Part shown: positions 31,607 to 38,529 of the stretch, in pieces
Layout: each line of letters starts with the position of its first letter
How positions within the stretch are numbered: position 1 is the stretch's first letter
NCBI GenBank assembly: GCA_044375695.1
Contig: JBILMG010000004.1
Location: 1 to 42,893, forward strand
Length of the DNA stretch: 42,893 bases
DNA from: DATDYW01 sp044375695
GTDB lineage: Bacteria; Patescibacteriota; Minisyncoccia; Phycocordibacterales; JAACPR01
Direction of reading: 5' to 3'
The notes under the pieces: generated by a model
The model's input: the letters and a program-made list of their open reading frames with translations, nothing else
What the model was told of the DNA's origin: nothing
The model's database searches: none
Program-made: the position numbers and the translations under genes

Positions 31607-32683
31607 GTGAAAAACGCTAGGCAGAAAAAGATTGCGGTCGCCCTCTCCGGGGGCGTCGATAGCGCCGTCGCCGCGGCGCTCTTGGTTCGCGACGGCTACG
31701 CGCCGACGGCCTTTTTTGCCCGCGGCTGGAGCCCCAAGGAATCTCGCTGCGACTGGGCGGCCGAGGAGCGAGACGCCATGCGCGTCGCCGCTTTCCTTGG
31801 CATCCCGTTCCGCTCGATCGACCTAGGTGGCGAGTACGAGCGCCTGGTGGTTGCGCCACTGCTCGATGGCTACCGTCGCGGGATGGCGGTTAACCCAGAC
31901 GTCTGGTGCAATAAGTCGATAAAATTTGGCGCCCTGCTTGCCGCCGCGCGAGCCGAGGGCTTCGCCGAGCTCGCGACCGGCCACTACGCTCGACGCGAAG
32001 ATGTGGGTGGCGAGGCGCGCCTGTACCGCGGCGTCGACTCCGCCAAAGACCAGAGCTACTTCCTCTGGGCGCTTAGCCAAGACGAGCTGCGCGCGGCGCG
32101 GCTCCCTCTTGGCAATTTACAGAAAAGTGAGGTTCGAAAAATCGCGAAGAGCGCCGGAATCCCCGTCGCCGAAAAAGCCGATAGCCAAGGCGTCTGCTTC
32201 GTCGGCGAAATGGATTTCAAAGATTTCCTGCGCGCGAGGCTTTCGCCGCTCCCCGGGGACGCGCTCGACGAATCGGGAAAGGTTGTCGGGCGACACGACG
32301 GCGCGTCTCTCTACGTCGCCGGTGAGCGAATCTCGGTTTCGTCGGCGCGCCCAGACCTGCGCGGCAAAGCTCTCTACGTCCTCACGGGCAACGTTTCCGA
32401 GAACACCCTGACGGTTACCGCCGAATCCGAACCGCCCCGCGGCCCCGTGAAAATTCTCCTCTCTTCGGTGTCCGAGACTGCCCCAGGATCTTTCGGACGC
32501 GCCTCTACCTGCCAGCTCCGCTACCGCAGCGCGCCGGCGAATATCTCTGTGCCGCCATCCGACGGCTGCCTCACCCTAGATTCGGCGCCCTTTGCCTTAA
32601 CCCCGGGCCAGTCCGCGGTTCTCTATGCCGAAGACGGCGAGTGCCTCGGCGGCGGCGAGGTGTCTTCCTGGCTTCCCGCGTAA
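31607..32683 (+). CDS. mnmA: tRNA-specific 2-thiouridylase MnmA
   Basis: A 358-residue enzyme that thiolates U34 of Lys, Glu and Gln tRNAs. The PP-loop SGGVDSAVAA (about 14-23) binds ATP. CNKSIKFG (about 103-110) contains the first catalytic Cys region and GVCFVGEMDFKDFL (about 197-210) the second Cys that forms the persulfide. ATGHYAR and DQSYFLW, the usual tRNA-contact motifs, are present. The C-terminal beta-barrel is compact. GTG start with TAACGT (31595-31600) 6 bp upstream, i.e. leaderless, although it directly follows mltG. Confidence 0.95.
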   Translation: MKNARQKKIAVALSGGVDSAVAAALLVRDGYAPTAFFARGWSPKESRCDWAAEERDAMRVAAFLGIPFRSIDLGGEYERLVVAPLLDGYRRGMAVNPDVWCNKSIKFGALLAAARAEGFAELATGHYARREDVGGEARLYRGVDSAKDQSYFLWALSQDELRAARLPLGNLQKSEVRKIAKSAGIPVAEKADSQGVCFVGEMDFKDFLRARLSPLPGDALDESGKVVGRHDGASLYVAGERISVSSARPDLRGKALYVLTGNVSENTLTVTAESEPPRGPVKILLSSVSETAPGSFGRASTCQLRYRSAPANISVPPSDGCLTLDSAPFALTPGQSAVLYAEDGECLGGGEVSSWLPA

Positions 32684-32721
32684 AGAGAAGATGGGGGTAA
32701 CGCCAATCGCTGCCTCGCTGC

Positions 32722-32727
32722 TACAAT
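32722..32727 (+). promoter_or_regulatory. -10 box TACAAT before the ATP-cone/nuclease gene
   Basis: TACAAT ends 9 bp before the ATG at 32737; no Shine-Dalgarno sequence. Confidence 0.5.
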
Positions 32728-32736
32728 AGCTTCGCC

Positions 32737-33594
32737 ATGGCGCGCGGCCCCCTCATCACCAAATCGGACGGCTCGAAGGAGCCGTTCGACGCGCGCAAGC
32801 TGCGCGACTCGCTCGTCTCCGCTCGAGCCTCGCTCGAGGTAGCCGATGAAATCGTCGCCTCGATTACCCAGACCATCCACCCCAACGACACCACCGCGCG
32901 CATCTACCAGTCAGCTCACAAGATGCTGGCGAGCCGCGAGCGGCCGGTCGCCTCGCGCTACGGCATGCGCCGCTCGCTGCTCGAGCTGGGGCCCACCGGC
33001 TTCCCGTTCGAGAAGTTCGTGGGCGAGCTCTACCGCGCCGAAGGCTACGACGTGGCCGTCGGCGAAATGATGTACGGCTCCTGCGTCTCGCACGAGGTCG
33101 ACGTGGTCGCCTGGAACGACCTCGACCTCATCACCCTCGAGGCCAAGTTCCACAACGACCTATCTTTCAAAACGGACACCAAGGTCGTGCTCTACGTGAA
33201 GGCTCGGGTAGAAGACCTGCAGACGCACGAGCACAAGATCGCGGGCAAGAGCCGCAACGTCACCCGCGGCGCCATCGCCACCAACACCAAGTTCACCGAC
33301 ACCGCCGAAACCTACGCCGCGTGCGCCGGAATCGAGCTCCTGTCGTGGGAAACGCCGCGCGGCGACAACCTCTACGACCGCATGGGTCGCCACGGCGTTT
33401 TCCCGGTCTCGTGCCTCACCTCGCTCTCGGCGCGCGAGAAGCGCCTCGTGGCCGAAGCCGGCATCGTCGACACCAAAACTCTCGCCAAGGACAGCCGAAC
33501 CCTCCGCGAAATTTTGAGAGGGAACGCTGACAAGGTGGCCGACACGCTCGCCGAAATTGAGGGCATCTGCCGCCACTTCGGGGTGGGGGAGTAG
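32737..33594 (+). CDS. ATP-cone domain fused to a PD-(D/E)XK nuclease-like domain
   Basis: A 285-residue protein. Residues 1-90 are an ATP-cone (ITKSDGSKEPFDARKLRDSL, then SRYGMRRSLLELGP), the nucleotide-sensing module usually fixed to ribonucleotide reductases and NrdR. Residues about 95-190 look like an Mrr-type nuclease fold: FEKFVGELYRAEGYDV, EVDVVAW with Asp near 120 and LEAKFH with Glu and Lys near 135, i.e. D-x(n)-E-x-K. The C-terminal 60 residues contain a helix-hairpin-helix-like segment (AGIVDTKTLAKDS). It could be a dATP/ATP-gated nuclease; no methylase or reductase gene is adjacent. A short hairpin with TTTTTT overlaps its stop. Confidence 0.83.
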   Translation: MARGPLITKSDGSKEPFDARKLRDSLVSARASLEVADEIVASITQTIHPNDTTARIYQSAHKMLASRERPVASRYGMRRSLLELGPTGFPFEKFVGELYRAEGYDVAVGEMMYGSCVSHEVDVVAWNDLDLITLEAKFHNDLSFKTDTKVVLYVKARVEDLQTHEHKIAGKSRNVTRGAIATNTKFTDTAETYAACAGIELLSWETPRGDNLYDRMGRHGVFPVSCLTSLSAREKRLVAEAGIVDTKTLAKDSRTLREILRGNADKVADTLAEIEGICRHFGVGE

Positions 33595-33713
33595 CGCTTG
33601 CGCTTTTTTCCCGCGAGCGTACTGTTTACGCAGCAAGGTTCGTCGCGACGCGCGAAAAACCGCAAAAATTCGGCGTAACCCGCCGCGGCCCCGAGATTCG
33701 CTACCGAAAGGCC

Positions 33714-33750
33714 CGCCGCGCCTTCTCCTCGAGAAGGCGCGGCGCTTTTT
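33714..33750 (+). terminator. Intrinsic terminator
   Basis: CGCCGCGCCTTCTC-ctc-GAGAAGGCGCGGCG (14-bp perfect stem) followed by CTTTTT. It lies about 120 bp after the ATP-cone gene; the stretch between (33595-33713) holds no gene I can see. Confidence 0.82.
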
Positions 33751-33765
33751 GCGCCAGGCGAGAGC

Positions 33766-33774
33766 TTGTCCACA
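33766..33774 (+). promoter_or_regulatory. DnaA-box-like TTGTCCACA upstream of secreted paralogue 2
   Basis: One mismatch to TTWTNCACA; 85 bp before the GTG at 33860. See also 28577 and 36586. Confidence 0.3.
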
Positions 33775-33859
33775 CGTCGCGCTCGCGCAACCTAAGCGCC
33801 GGGGAGAGAATAGGATTCTGGGCAACCGGATTAGGAAAAGAGTAAGGCAGAACTTCGCC

Positions 33860-34678
33860 GTGAAAAAAATTGCGCAGCAGATCATTTTCGCCGCCCTCGC
33901 CCTAGGCTTCGTCGGCGCTGCTGGCGCCTGGACCGGAAACTCGCAGGTTCCGCCGGCCGGCAACACCCCGGCCCCGGTGAACGTTTCCACCAACGCGCAG
34001 TCCAAGGACGGCACCCTCGGCGTCGGCGGCCTCGGCGTCTTCGGCAGGGGCTTCGTTTCCAACGATTCGGGCTACGCGCTCGCGTCGCGCCTGCAATTTG
34101 GCGTGAACGGATCCGTGGGCGCGGCCGAGTACTGCGACGAATCCGGCGAACGCTGCGTCACCATCGACCAGATTCTCAACATTACGAACGGCGGCGTAGA
34201 CACGGATACCTCGAGCGCGCTCTCGTGCCCCGCCACGCCAGCCCACACGTCGACCCCGAAAGGCGCGCCAGGCTTCACAGCGGTGAACATTCCCGCCGCC
34301 TGCGGGAGCGCCGATGGCTGCGTCATCAAGCACCAGATCACCAAGGAGATCGCCGGCGCAGAGCAGGTCTTCAATACCTACTTCACGAACTTCCGCCAAG
34401 ATTCGCTCGCCGATAGCGCCGCGAGCGGCTGGTGGAGCTCGTACTCGCAGTACAGCTCGGCCAAGAACGGCGACAAGGCGGTTGCCAACGTGGCTTACCC
34501 CATCATCTACAAGAAGAAGACCTACTGGGTTGCCCTCTGGGATGACCACCCGAACGCCAAGGCCGAGCAGAAGACCAGCCAGCTGACCGCCTACGACATC
34601 ACGGGAACCTACGGCCTGAAAGTGTGGTTCTGCTCCTACTCGAACTCGAGCGTGCTGCCCCCTAACGTCCCCGCCTAG
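33860..34678 (+). CDS. Secreted 'PPAGN-GVGGLGVFG' family protein, paralogue 2
   Basis: A 272-residue protein from the GTG at 33860; the open frame extends upstream but that part is low-complexity and lacks family similarity. Signal/anchor: KKIAQQIIFAALALGFVGAA. The constant module matches paralogue 1 closely (PPAGNTPAPVNVSTNAQSKD, then GTLGVGGLGVFGRGFVS, LQFGVNGSVGAAEYCD and a second Cys). Around the GVGGLGVFG codons the DNA of paralogues 1 and 2 is identical for about 30 bp. The C-terminal 165 residues are a different, less Cys-rich domain (4 Cys) with many Asn, Thr and Tyr. Followed by a hairpin and then alaS. Confidence 0.76.
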   Translation: MKKIAQQIIFAALALGFVGAAGAWTGNSQVPPAGNTPAPVNVSTNAQSKDGTLGVGGLGVFGRGFVSNDSGYALASRLQFGVNGSVGAAEYCDESGERCVTIDQILNITNGGVDTDTSSALSCPATPAHTSTPKGAPGFTAVNIPAACGSADGCVIKHQITKEIAGAEQVFNTYFTNFRQDSLADSAASGWWSSYSQYSSAKNGDKAVANVAYPIIYKKKTYWVALWDDHPNAKAEQKTSQLTAYDITGTYGLKVWFCSYSNSSVLPPNVPA

Positions 34679-34686
34679 CCGCGCCG

Positions 34687-34712
34687 ATCACCCCGCTCTC
34701 GAGCGGGGTGAT
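34687..34712 (+). terminator. Probable terminator hairpin
   Basis: ATCACCCCGCTC-tc-GAGCGGGGTGAT, a perfect 12-bp stem after the TAG of paralogue 2. Only a weak TCCTTT tract follows. Confidence 0.6.
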
Positions 34713-34753
34713 TCCTTTGCCGGGAAACCTAAAAAACTGTATCGTTCCTACCC

Positions 34754-36562
34754 GTGATGCCATCCTCTGAAATCCGCCGCCGCTTCCTCGAGTTCTTCCG
34801 CGCCCGCGGCCACGCGATCATCCCCTCGGCGCCGCTCATCCCCGAGAACGACCCCACCGTTCTGTTCAACACGGCAGGCATGCAGCCGCTGGTGCCGTAC
34901 CTCATGGGGCGGCCGCACCCTCAGGGCGACCGTCTAGCCAACGTGCAGAAGTGCCTCCGCACCACCGACATCGAAGACATCGGCGACAAAACTCACGCCA
35001 CCTTTTTCGAAATGCTCGGCAATTGGTCGCTCGGCAGCTACTTCAAAGAGGAAGCCATCAAGTGGAGCTACGAGCTCCTCACCTCAAAAGAGCAAGGCTT
35101 TGGCCTCAACCCGGCCCGTCTCTACGTGACCGTCTTTGAGGGTCTCAAGGCTGAAGACGGCTCCTGGCTGGTGCCGCCCGACGAGGACGCCAAGCGTTTC
35201 TGGATGGAAGCAGGCATGCCCGAGCACCGCATCTACGCGAAGGGCGCGGACGCCAACTGGTGGCCGGCCGTGAAAGGGAAGGACACCTGGACCGGCCCCA
35301 CCGGCCCTTGCTCCGAGATGTTCTACGACATCACCCCCGAAGGCCTCGGCGACATGACCCGCGAGGAGTACGACGCCGCCGACGAGGCGCAGCAGGTTGT
35401 CGAAATCTGGAACGACGTTTTTATGGAGTTCGAGAAGAAAGACGGCCAAATCGTCGGCAAGCTCGAAAAGAAGAACGTCGACACCGGCGCCGGATTCGAG
35501 CGCATTTGCGCCGTGCTCCAGGGTAAGGACAACATCTTCGACACCGACGTATTCTCTAAGATTAACGCGGCCATCGACGGCCTCTCCCTCGAGGAAAACC
35601 TCCGGGCTCGCCGCATCGTTGCCGACCATGTTCGGGCGGCCACAATGCTCATCTCGGACGGGGCGCTGCCGGGCAACGCCGACCAGGGCTACGTTCTGCG
35701 CCGCCTGCTGCGCCGCGCGGTTCGCTACGCCGACATGCTCGGCTGCCCCGCCGGTTCGCTCGCCCAAATCGCCGAGGCCGCCATCGTCTCCTACGACGAA
35801 ATTTACCCGAACCTCGTCGTGTCCCGCGCCAAAATCCTCGAGACCATCAACGGCGAAGAGGAGAAGTTCCGCCGCACGCTCGACCGCGCCATGCGCGAGC
35901 TCGAGCGACACACCGCCTCCGGCGGCATTACCGGTGAGGTTGCCTTCGACCTCTACCAGTCTTACGGCCTGCCGATCGAGATGACCGCCGAGCTCGCCCA
36001 CGAGCGAGGCCTGCCGGTAGACCTCGAGGGGTACCGCGTCCGCATGGAGGAGCACGAGCAGAAGTCGCGCGCCGGTGCCGAAGCCAAGTTTAAGGGCGGC
36101 CTGGGCGACACCTCGGAAATGTCCGTTAAGTACCACACGGCGACCCACCTGCTGCACCAGGCCCTGCGCGACATTCTCGGCGCCCACGTCGAGCAGAAGG
36201 GGAGCAACATTACCCCGGAGCGCCTACGCTTCGACTTCGTCCACCCAGCCAAAATGACCGACGAGGAAAAGGCCAAGGTCGAAGCCACCGTCAACGCAAA
36301 AATTGCCGCCAGCCTGCCGGTCACCTGCGCCGTGATGCCGAAAGACGAGGCGGTCGCCACCGGCGCGCTGCACTTCTTCGGCGACAAGTACGGCGACGAG
36401 GTTTCCGTTTACTACATCGGAAACGAAATCGCCGACGCCTACTCCAAAGAGTTCTGCGGCGGTCCGCACGTCGACAACACCGCCACCCTCGGCACGTTCA
36501 AGATTCAGAAAGAGGAGGCGGTAGCCGCGGGCGTTCGCCGAATTAAGGCGACCCTCTCTTAG
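34754..36562 (+). CDS. alaS: Alanyl-tRNA synthetase lacking the C-terminal (C-Ala/DHHA1) region
   Basis: A 602-residue class II synthetase. Motif 1 (LFNTAGMQPLVPYL, about 37-50), motif 2 region (GNWSLGSYFKEEAI) and GPTGPCSEMFYD (about 181-192) form the catalytic core. The editing domain is complete: HTATHLLHQ (about 461-469, HxxxH) and CGGPH (about 568-572, CxxxH) provide the zinc ligands that clear Ser- and Gly-tRNA-Ala. The chain ends at RRIKATLS, just after the editing domain, so the roughly 250-residue C-Ala/oligomerisation part of typical AlaRS (about 875 residues) is absent, with no downstream fragment. Start is GTG 34754 or ATG 34757; TATCGT lies 8 bp upstream. Its substrate tRNA-Ala(UGC) is at 17335. 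Confidence 0.96.
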   Translation: MMPSSEIRRRFLEFFRARGHAIIPSAPLIPENDPTVLFNTAGMQPLVPYLMGRPHPQGDRLANVQKCLRTTDIEDIGDKTHATFFEMLGNWSLGSYFKEEAIKWSYELLTSKEQGFGLNPARLYVTVFEGLKAEDGSWLVPPDEDAKRFWMEAGMPEHRIYAKGADANWWPAVKGKDTWTGPTGPCSEMFYDITPEGLGDMTREEYDAADEAQQVVEIWNDVFMEFEKKDGQIVGKLEKKNVDTGAGFERICAVLQGKDNIFDTDVFSKINAAIDGLSLEENLRARRIVADHVRAATMLISDGALPGNADQGYVLRRLLRRAVRYADMLGCPAGSLAQIAEAAIVSYDEIYPNLVVSRAKILETINGEEEKFRRTLDRAMRELERHTASGGITGEVAFDLYQSYGLPIEMTAELAHERGLPVDLEGYRVRMEEHEQKSRAGAEAKFKGGLGDTSEMSVKYHTATHLLHQALRDILGAHVEQKGSNITPERLRFDFVHPAKMTDEEKAKVEATVNAKIAASLPVTCAVMPKDEAVATGALHFFGDKYGDEVSVYYIGNEIADAYSKEFCGGPHVDNTATLGTFKIQKEEAVAAGVRRIKATLS

Positions 36563-36585
36563 TCGTCCGCGCGCCGGTCAGCGGC

Positions 36586-36594
36586 TTTTCCACA
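36586..36594 (+). promoter_or_regulatory. DnaA-box-like TTTTCCACA upstream of secreted paralogue 3
   Basis: A TTWTNCACA match, 42 bp before the GTG at 36637; shares CCACAGGC with the site at 28577. Confidence 0.4.
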
Positions 36595-36636
36595 GGCCTA
36601 AAAACGGCGCGGCGCGCCCGCTGCTAAAATTCGGCT

Positions 36637-37263
36637 GTGAAAAAAATCATTCTTCAGGTTTGCGTCGCGGCGGCAACCCTCGGTTTTGTGGCGGTAGCCG
36701 GCGCGTGGCAGGGTCCGGCCCAGCAGCCGCCCGCCGGCAACGTGGCGGCTCCCGTGAACCTCTCCGGCGTTGCCCAGTCTAAGCAGGGTACTCTCGGCGT
36801 CGGCGGCCTGGGCGTTTTTGGCCGCGCCTTTGTTTCCCGAAACGCCAGCTACATGGCCCCGCGAAACGTTCAGGTGGGAATCGACGGCCTCGTTTCGGCT
36901 CTCGGCTACTGCGACGGAGCCGGGCAGAACTGCGTGAGCAGCCTCGGCAGGCCGGTCACCGCCTCGAGCACCACGGCAACGTCCTCAATCGCCTGGGTCG
37001 ACCTGCCGGCTGGCGATACCGGAAATTTCGACACCAGCTGCGAGTACCGCTGGCGAATAACAGGTCGAAAGGTCTTGGGTTTCAACGATAAGGACTACAC
37101 CTACTACGCGAACACCGTCACGCCCACTCAAATCATTTGGGGGCTCAGCAACGACTCTATCGTCTACGTTCCGAGCAACGACAAGACAGCTGCCTACATC
37201 ACCCCGTACGGCAAGGCTACGGCGTGGGGCATGATCATCTCCAAGGTTCAGAAGCGCTGCTAA
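36637..37263 (+). CDS. Secreted 'PPAGN-GVGGLGVFG' family protein, paralogue 3
   Basis: A 208-residue protein: KKIILQVCVAAATLGFVAVA as signal/anchor, then PPAGNVAAPVNLSG, QSKQGTLGVGGLGVFGRAFVS, VQVGIDGLVSALGYCD and a second Cys (QNCV). The C-terminal 100 residues (SSIAWVDLPAGDTGNFDTSC onward) are Thr/Tyr-rich, contain two Cys and match neither paralogue. GTG start with TAAAAT (36625-36630) exactly 6 bp upstream, so leaderless. It lies between alaS and the actin-like gene, each transcribed from its own promoter. Confidence 0.76.
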   Translation: MKKIILQVCVAAATLGFVAVAGAWQGPAQQPPAGNVAAPVNLSGVAQSKQGTLGVGGLGVFGRAFVSRNASYMAPRNVQVGIDGLVSALGYCDGAGQNCVSSLGRPVTASSTTATSSIAWVDLPAGDTGNFDTSCEYRWRITGRKVLGFNDKDYTYYANTVTPTQIIWGLSNDSIVYVPSNDKTAAYITPYGKATAWGMIISKVQKRC

Positions 37264-37319
37264 AAATACCGGCGGCGAAGATTTCCCCCGTGCGGATTAG
37301 TCAGAAAAGCTGAGCGCGC

Positions 37320-37325
37320 TACAAT
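37320..37325 (+). promoter_or_regulatory. -10 box TACAAT before the actin-like gene
   Basis: TACAAT ends 7 bp before the ATG at 37333; leaderless geometry. Confidence 0.55.
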
Positions 37326-37332
37326 TGCCCCA

Positions 37333-38478
37333 ATGGCGCTCCCGCTTTTCGAATTCATCCGCCGAGGCCGACGCGCGCCGCTCTCTTTGATCGTGTCTCT
37401 CGACGGCTCTCGCGCCGGAGCAGCCCTCCTCGACCGCACGGGGAAGAAACCAGTCCTCCGTTTTTCTTCCGATATCGAGCTAGCCGCCGCGGAAACCCCC
37501 TCGGCCGAAGCGCTGCTGTCGGCGCTCCTCGCGAAGCTAAAAATTGCCTTAGCGGCAGCCAAAGACCAAGGCCTCAAGGCCGGAACCGACGGCGACGCCC
37601 CCGCTGCGGTCACCGAGGCAATTGCCTTCGTTGGCGCCCCCTGGTGCGACAGCGCGATCAAGCGCCTCTGCGTGGCCAAGGAAACCCCCATGACCCTAGG
37701 CCAGCGAGCGCTCGACAAAATCCTCAGCCGCAACGAATTCGCGCTCAAGCTCGGCAACGCGCTCGACGAGAAGGTGGTGGCTAGGGCATCGGCCAACGGC
37801 TACGCCGTCGATAACCCGGTGGGGCTGCGCGCCCGCGCCTTCGAGCTAACCCTCTTTTTGGCGGCGGTCGAGCCGGCGGCCAAAGATGGCATCCGCGCCG
37901 CGGTAGGTGAAGCCTTCCCGGGAATCAAAATCTCCTTCGCCGCCCAGTCGCGGGCGCTGTTTGACCTCGCTCGCGGCATGTACCCGCACGAGGGGCAGAC
38001 CTTGGTCCTGGACGTCGGCGGCGAGCTCATCGAGGCCACCCGTCTCGACGGTGACGACCTGGCCGCCACGGCTTCTGCGCCGGTCGGCGTGCTCTCCGCT
38101 GTTCGCGGCATCGCCAAGCAGTGCGGGCTCGAGCCGGCAGCGGCGGCAGCGGCGCTGCGAGCTCACGCCGAGAGCGGCTCGACCGACTGCGCCGCCGGCG
38201 TAGCGAAAGCCGTTGCCGACGCCGCCAAATCGTGGAGAGACGCCGTGCGTCGCGGGGTTGTTTCCGCCGCTGGCGACGAAACCCCTGGCCGGGTGATCAT
38301 TTCGGCCGACCCCTCGATGATTGGGGCGGCGGGTTCTGTGGTTCTGTCGATGCTCCCCGGGGTAGAGATAATCCCTCTGTCGGCGAGGCAGCTCGAATCC
38401 GCCATCACCGCGGACCACTCCGTCCACCCGACAACGCTAGCCTGCGCCCTGGCGCTCCACAGCCGCACCCGCCGCTAG
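37333..38478 (+). CDS. Actin-like (FtsA/PilM-type fold) ATPase homologue
   Basis: A 381-residue soluble protein. LIVSLDGSRAGAALLD (about 19-34) resembles the phosphate-1 strand-turn of the actin fold, LVLDVGGELIEATRL (about 223-237) the phosphate-2 motif, and GRVIISADPSMIGAAG (about 318-333) the adenosine-loop region. I see no membrane helix. PilM-like proteins usually partner a bitopic membrane protein; here the next gene, 51 bp on, is exactly that (38530), though it has its own promoter. The assignment to the fold is reasonable, to a specific function is not. Confidence 0.68.
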   Translation: MALPLFEFIRRGRRAPLSLIVSLDGSRAGAALLDRTGKKPVLRFSSDIELAAAETPSAEALLSALLAKLKIALAAAKDQGLKAGTDGDAPAAVTEAIAFVGAPWCDSAIKRLCVAKETPMTLGQRALDKILSRNEFALKLGNALDEKVVARASANGYAVDNPVGLRARAFELTLFLAAVEPAAKDGIRAAVGEAFPGIKISFAAQSRALFDLARGMYPHEGQTLVLDVGGELIEATRLDGDDLAATASAPVGVLSAVRGIAKQCGLEPAAAAAALRAHAESGSTDCAAGVAKAVADAAKSWRDAVRRGVVSAAGDETPGRVIISADPSMIGAAGSVVLSMLPGVEIIPLSARQLESAITADHSVHPTTLACALALHSRTRR

Positions 38479-38480
38479 AG

Positions 38481-38509
38481 TTGAGCTCGAGCCTTCTTGG
38501 GGCCATAAT
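38481..38509 (+). promoter_or_regulatory. Promoter TTGAGC-N17-CATAAT
   Basis: TTGAGC (38481-38486) and CATAAT (38504-38509); leader of about 14 nt to the ATG at 38530. Confidence 0.5.
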
Positions 38510-38529
38510 CTTCCGGTAACACCCCTCTG

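Noticed and set aside
33557..33859. An N-terminal extension of secreted paralogue 2
   Set aside because: It crosses a terminator hairpin and is Arg/Pro-rich; the GTG at 33860 gives the signal peptide shared by the paralogues.
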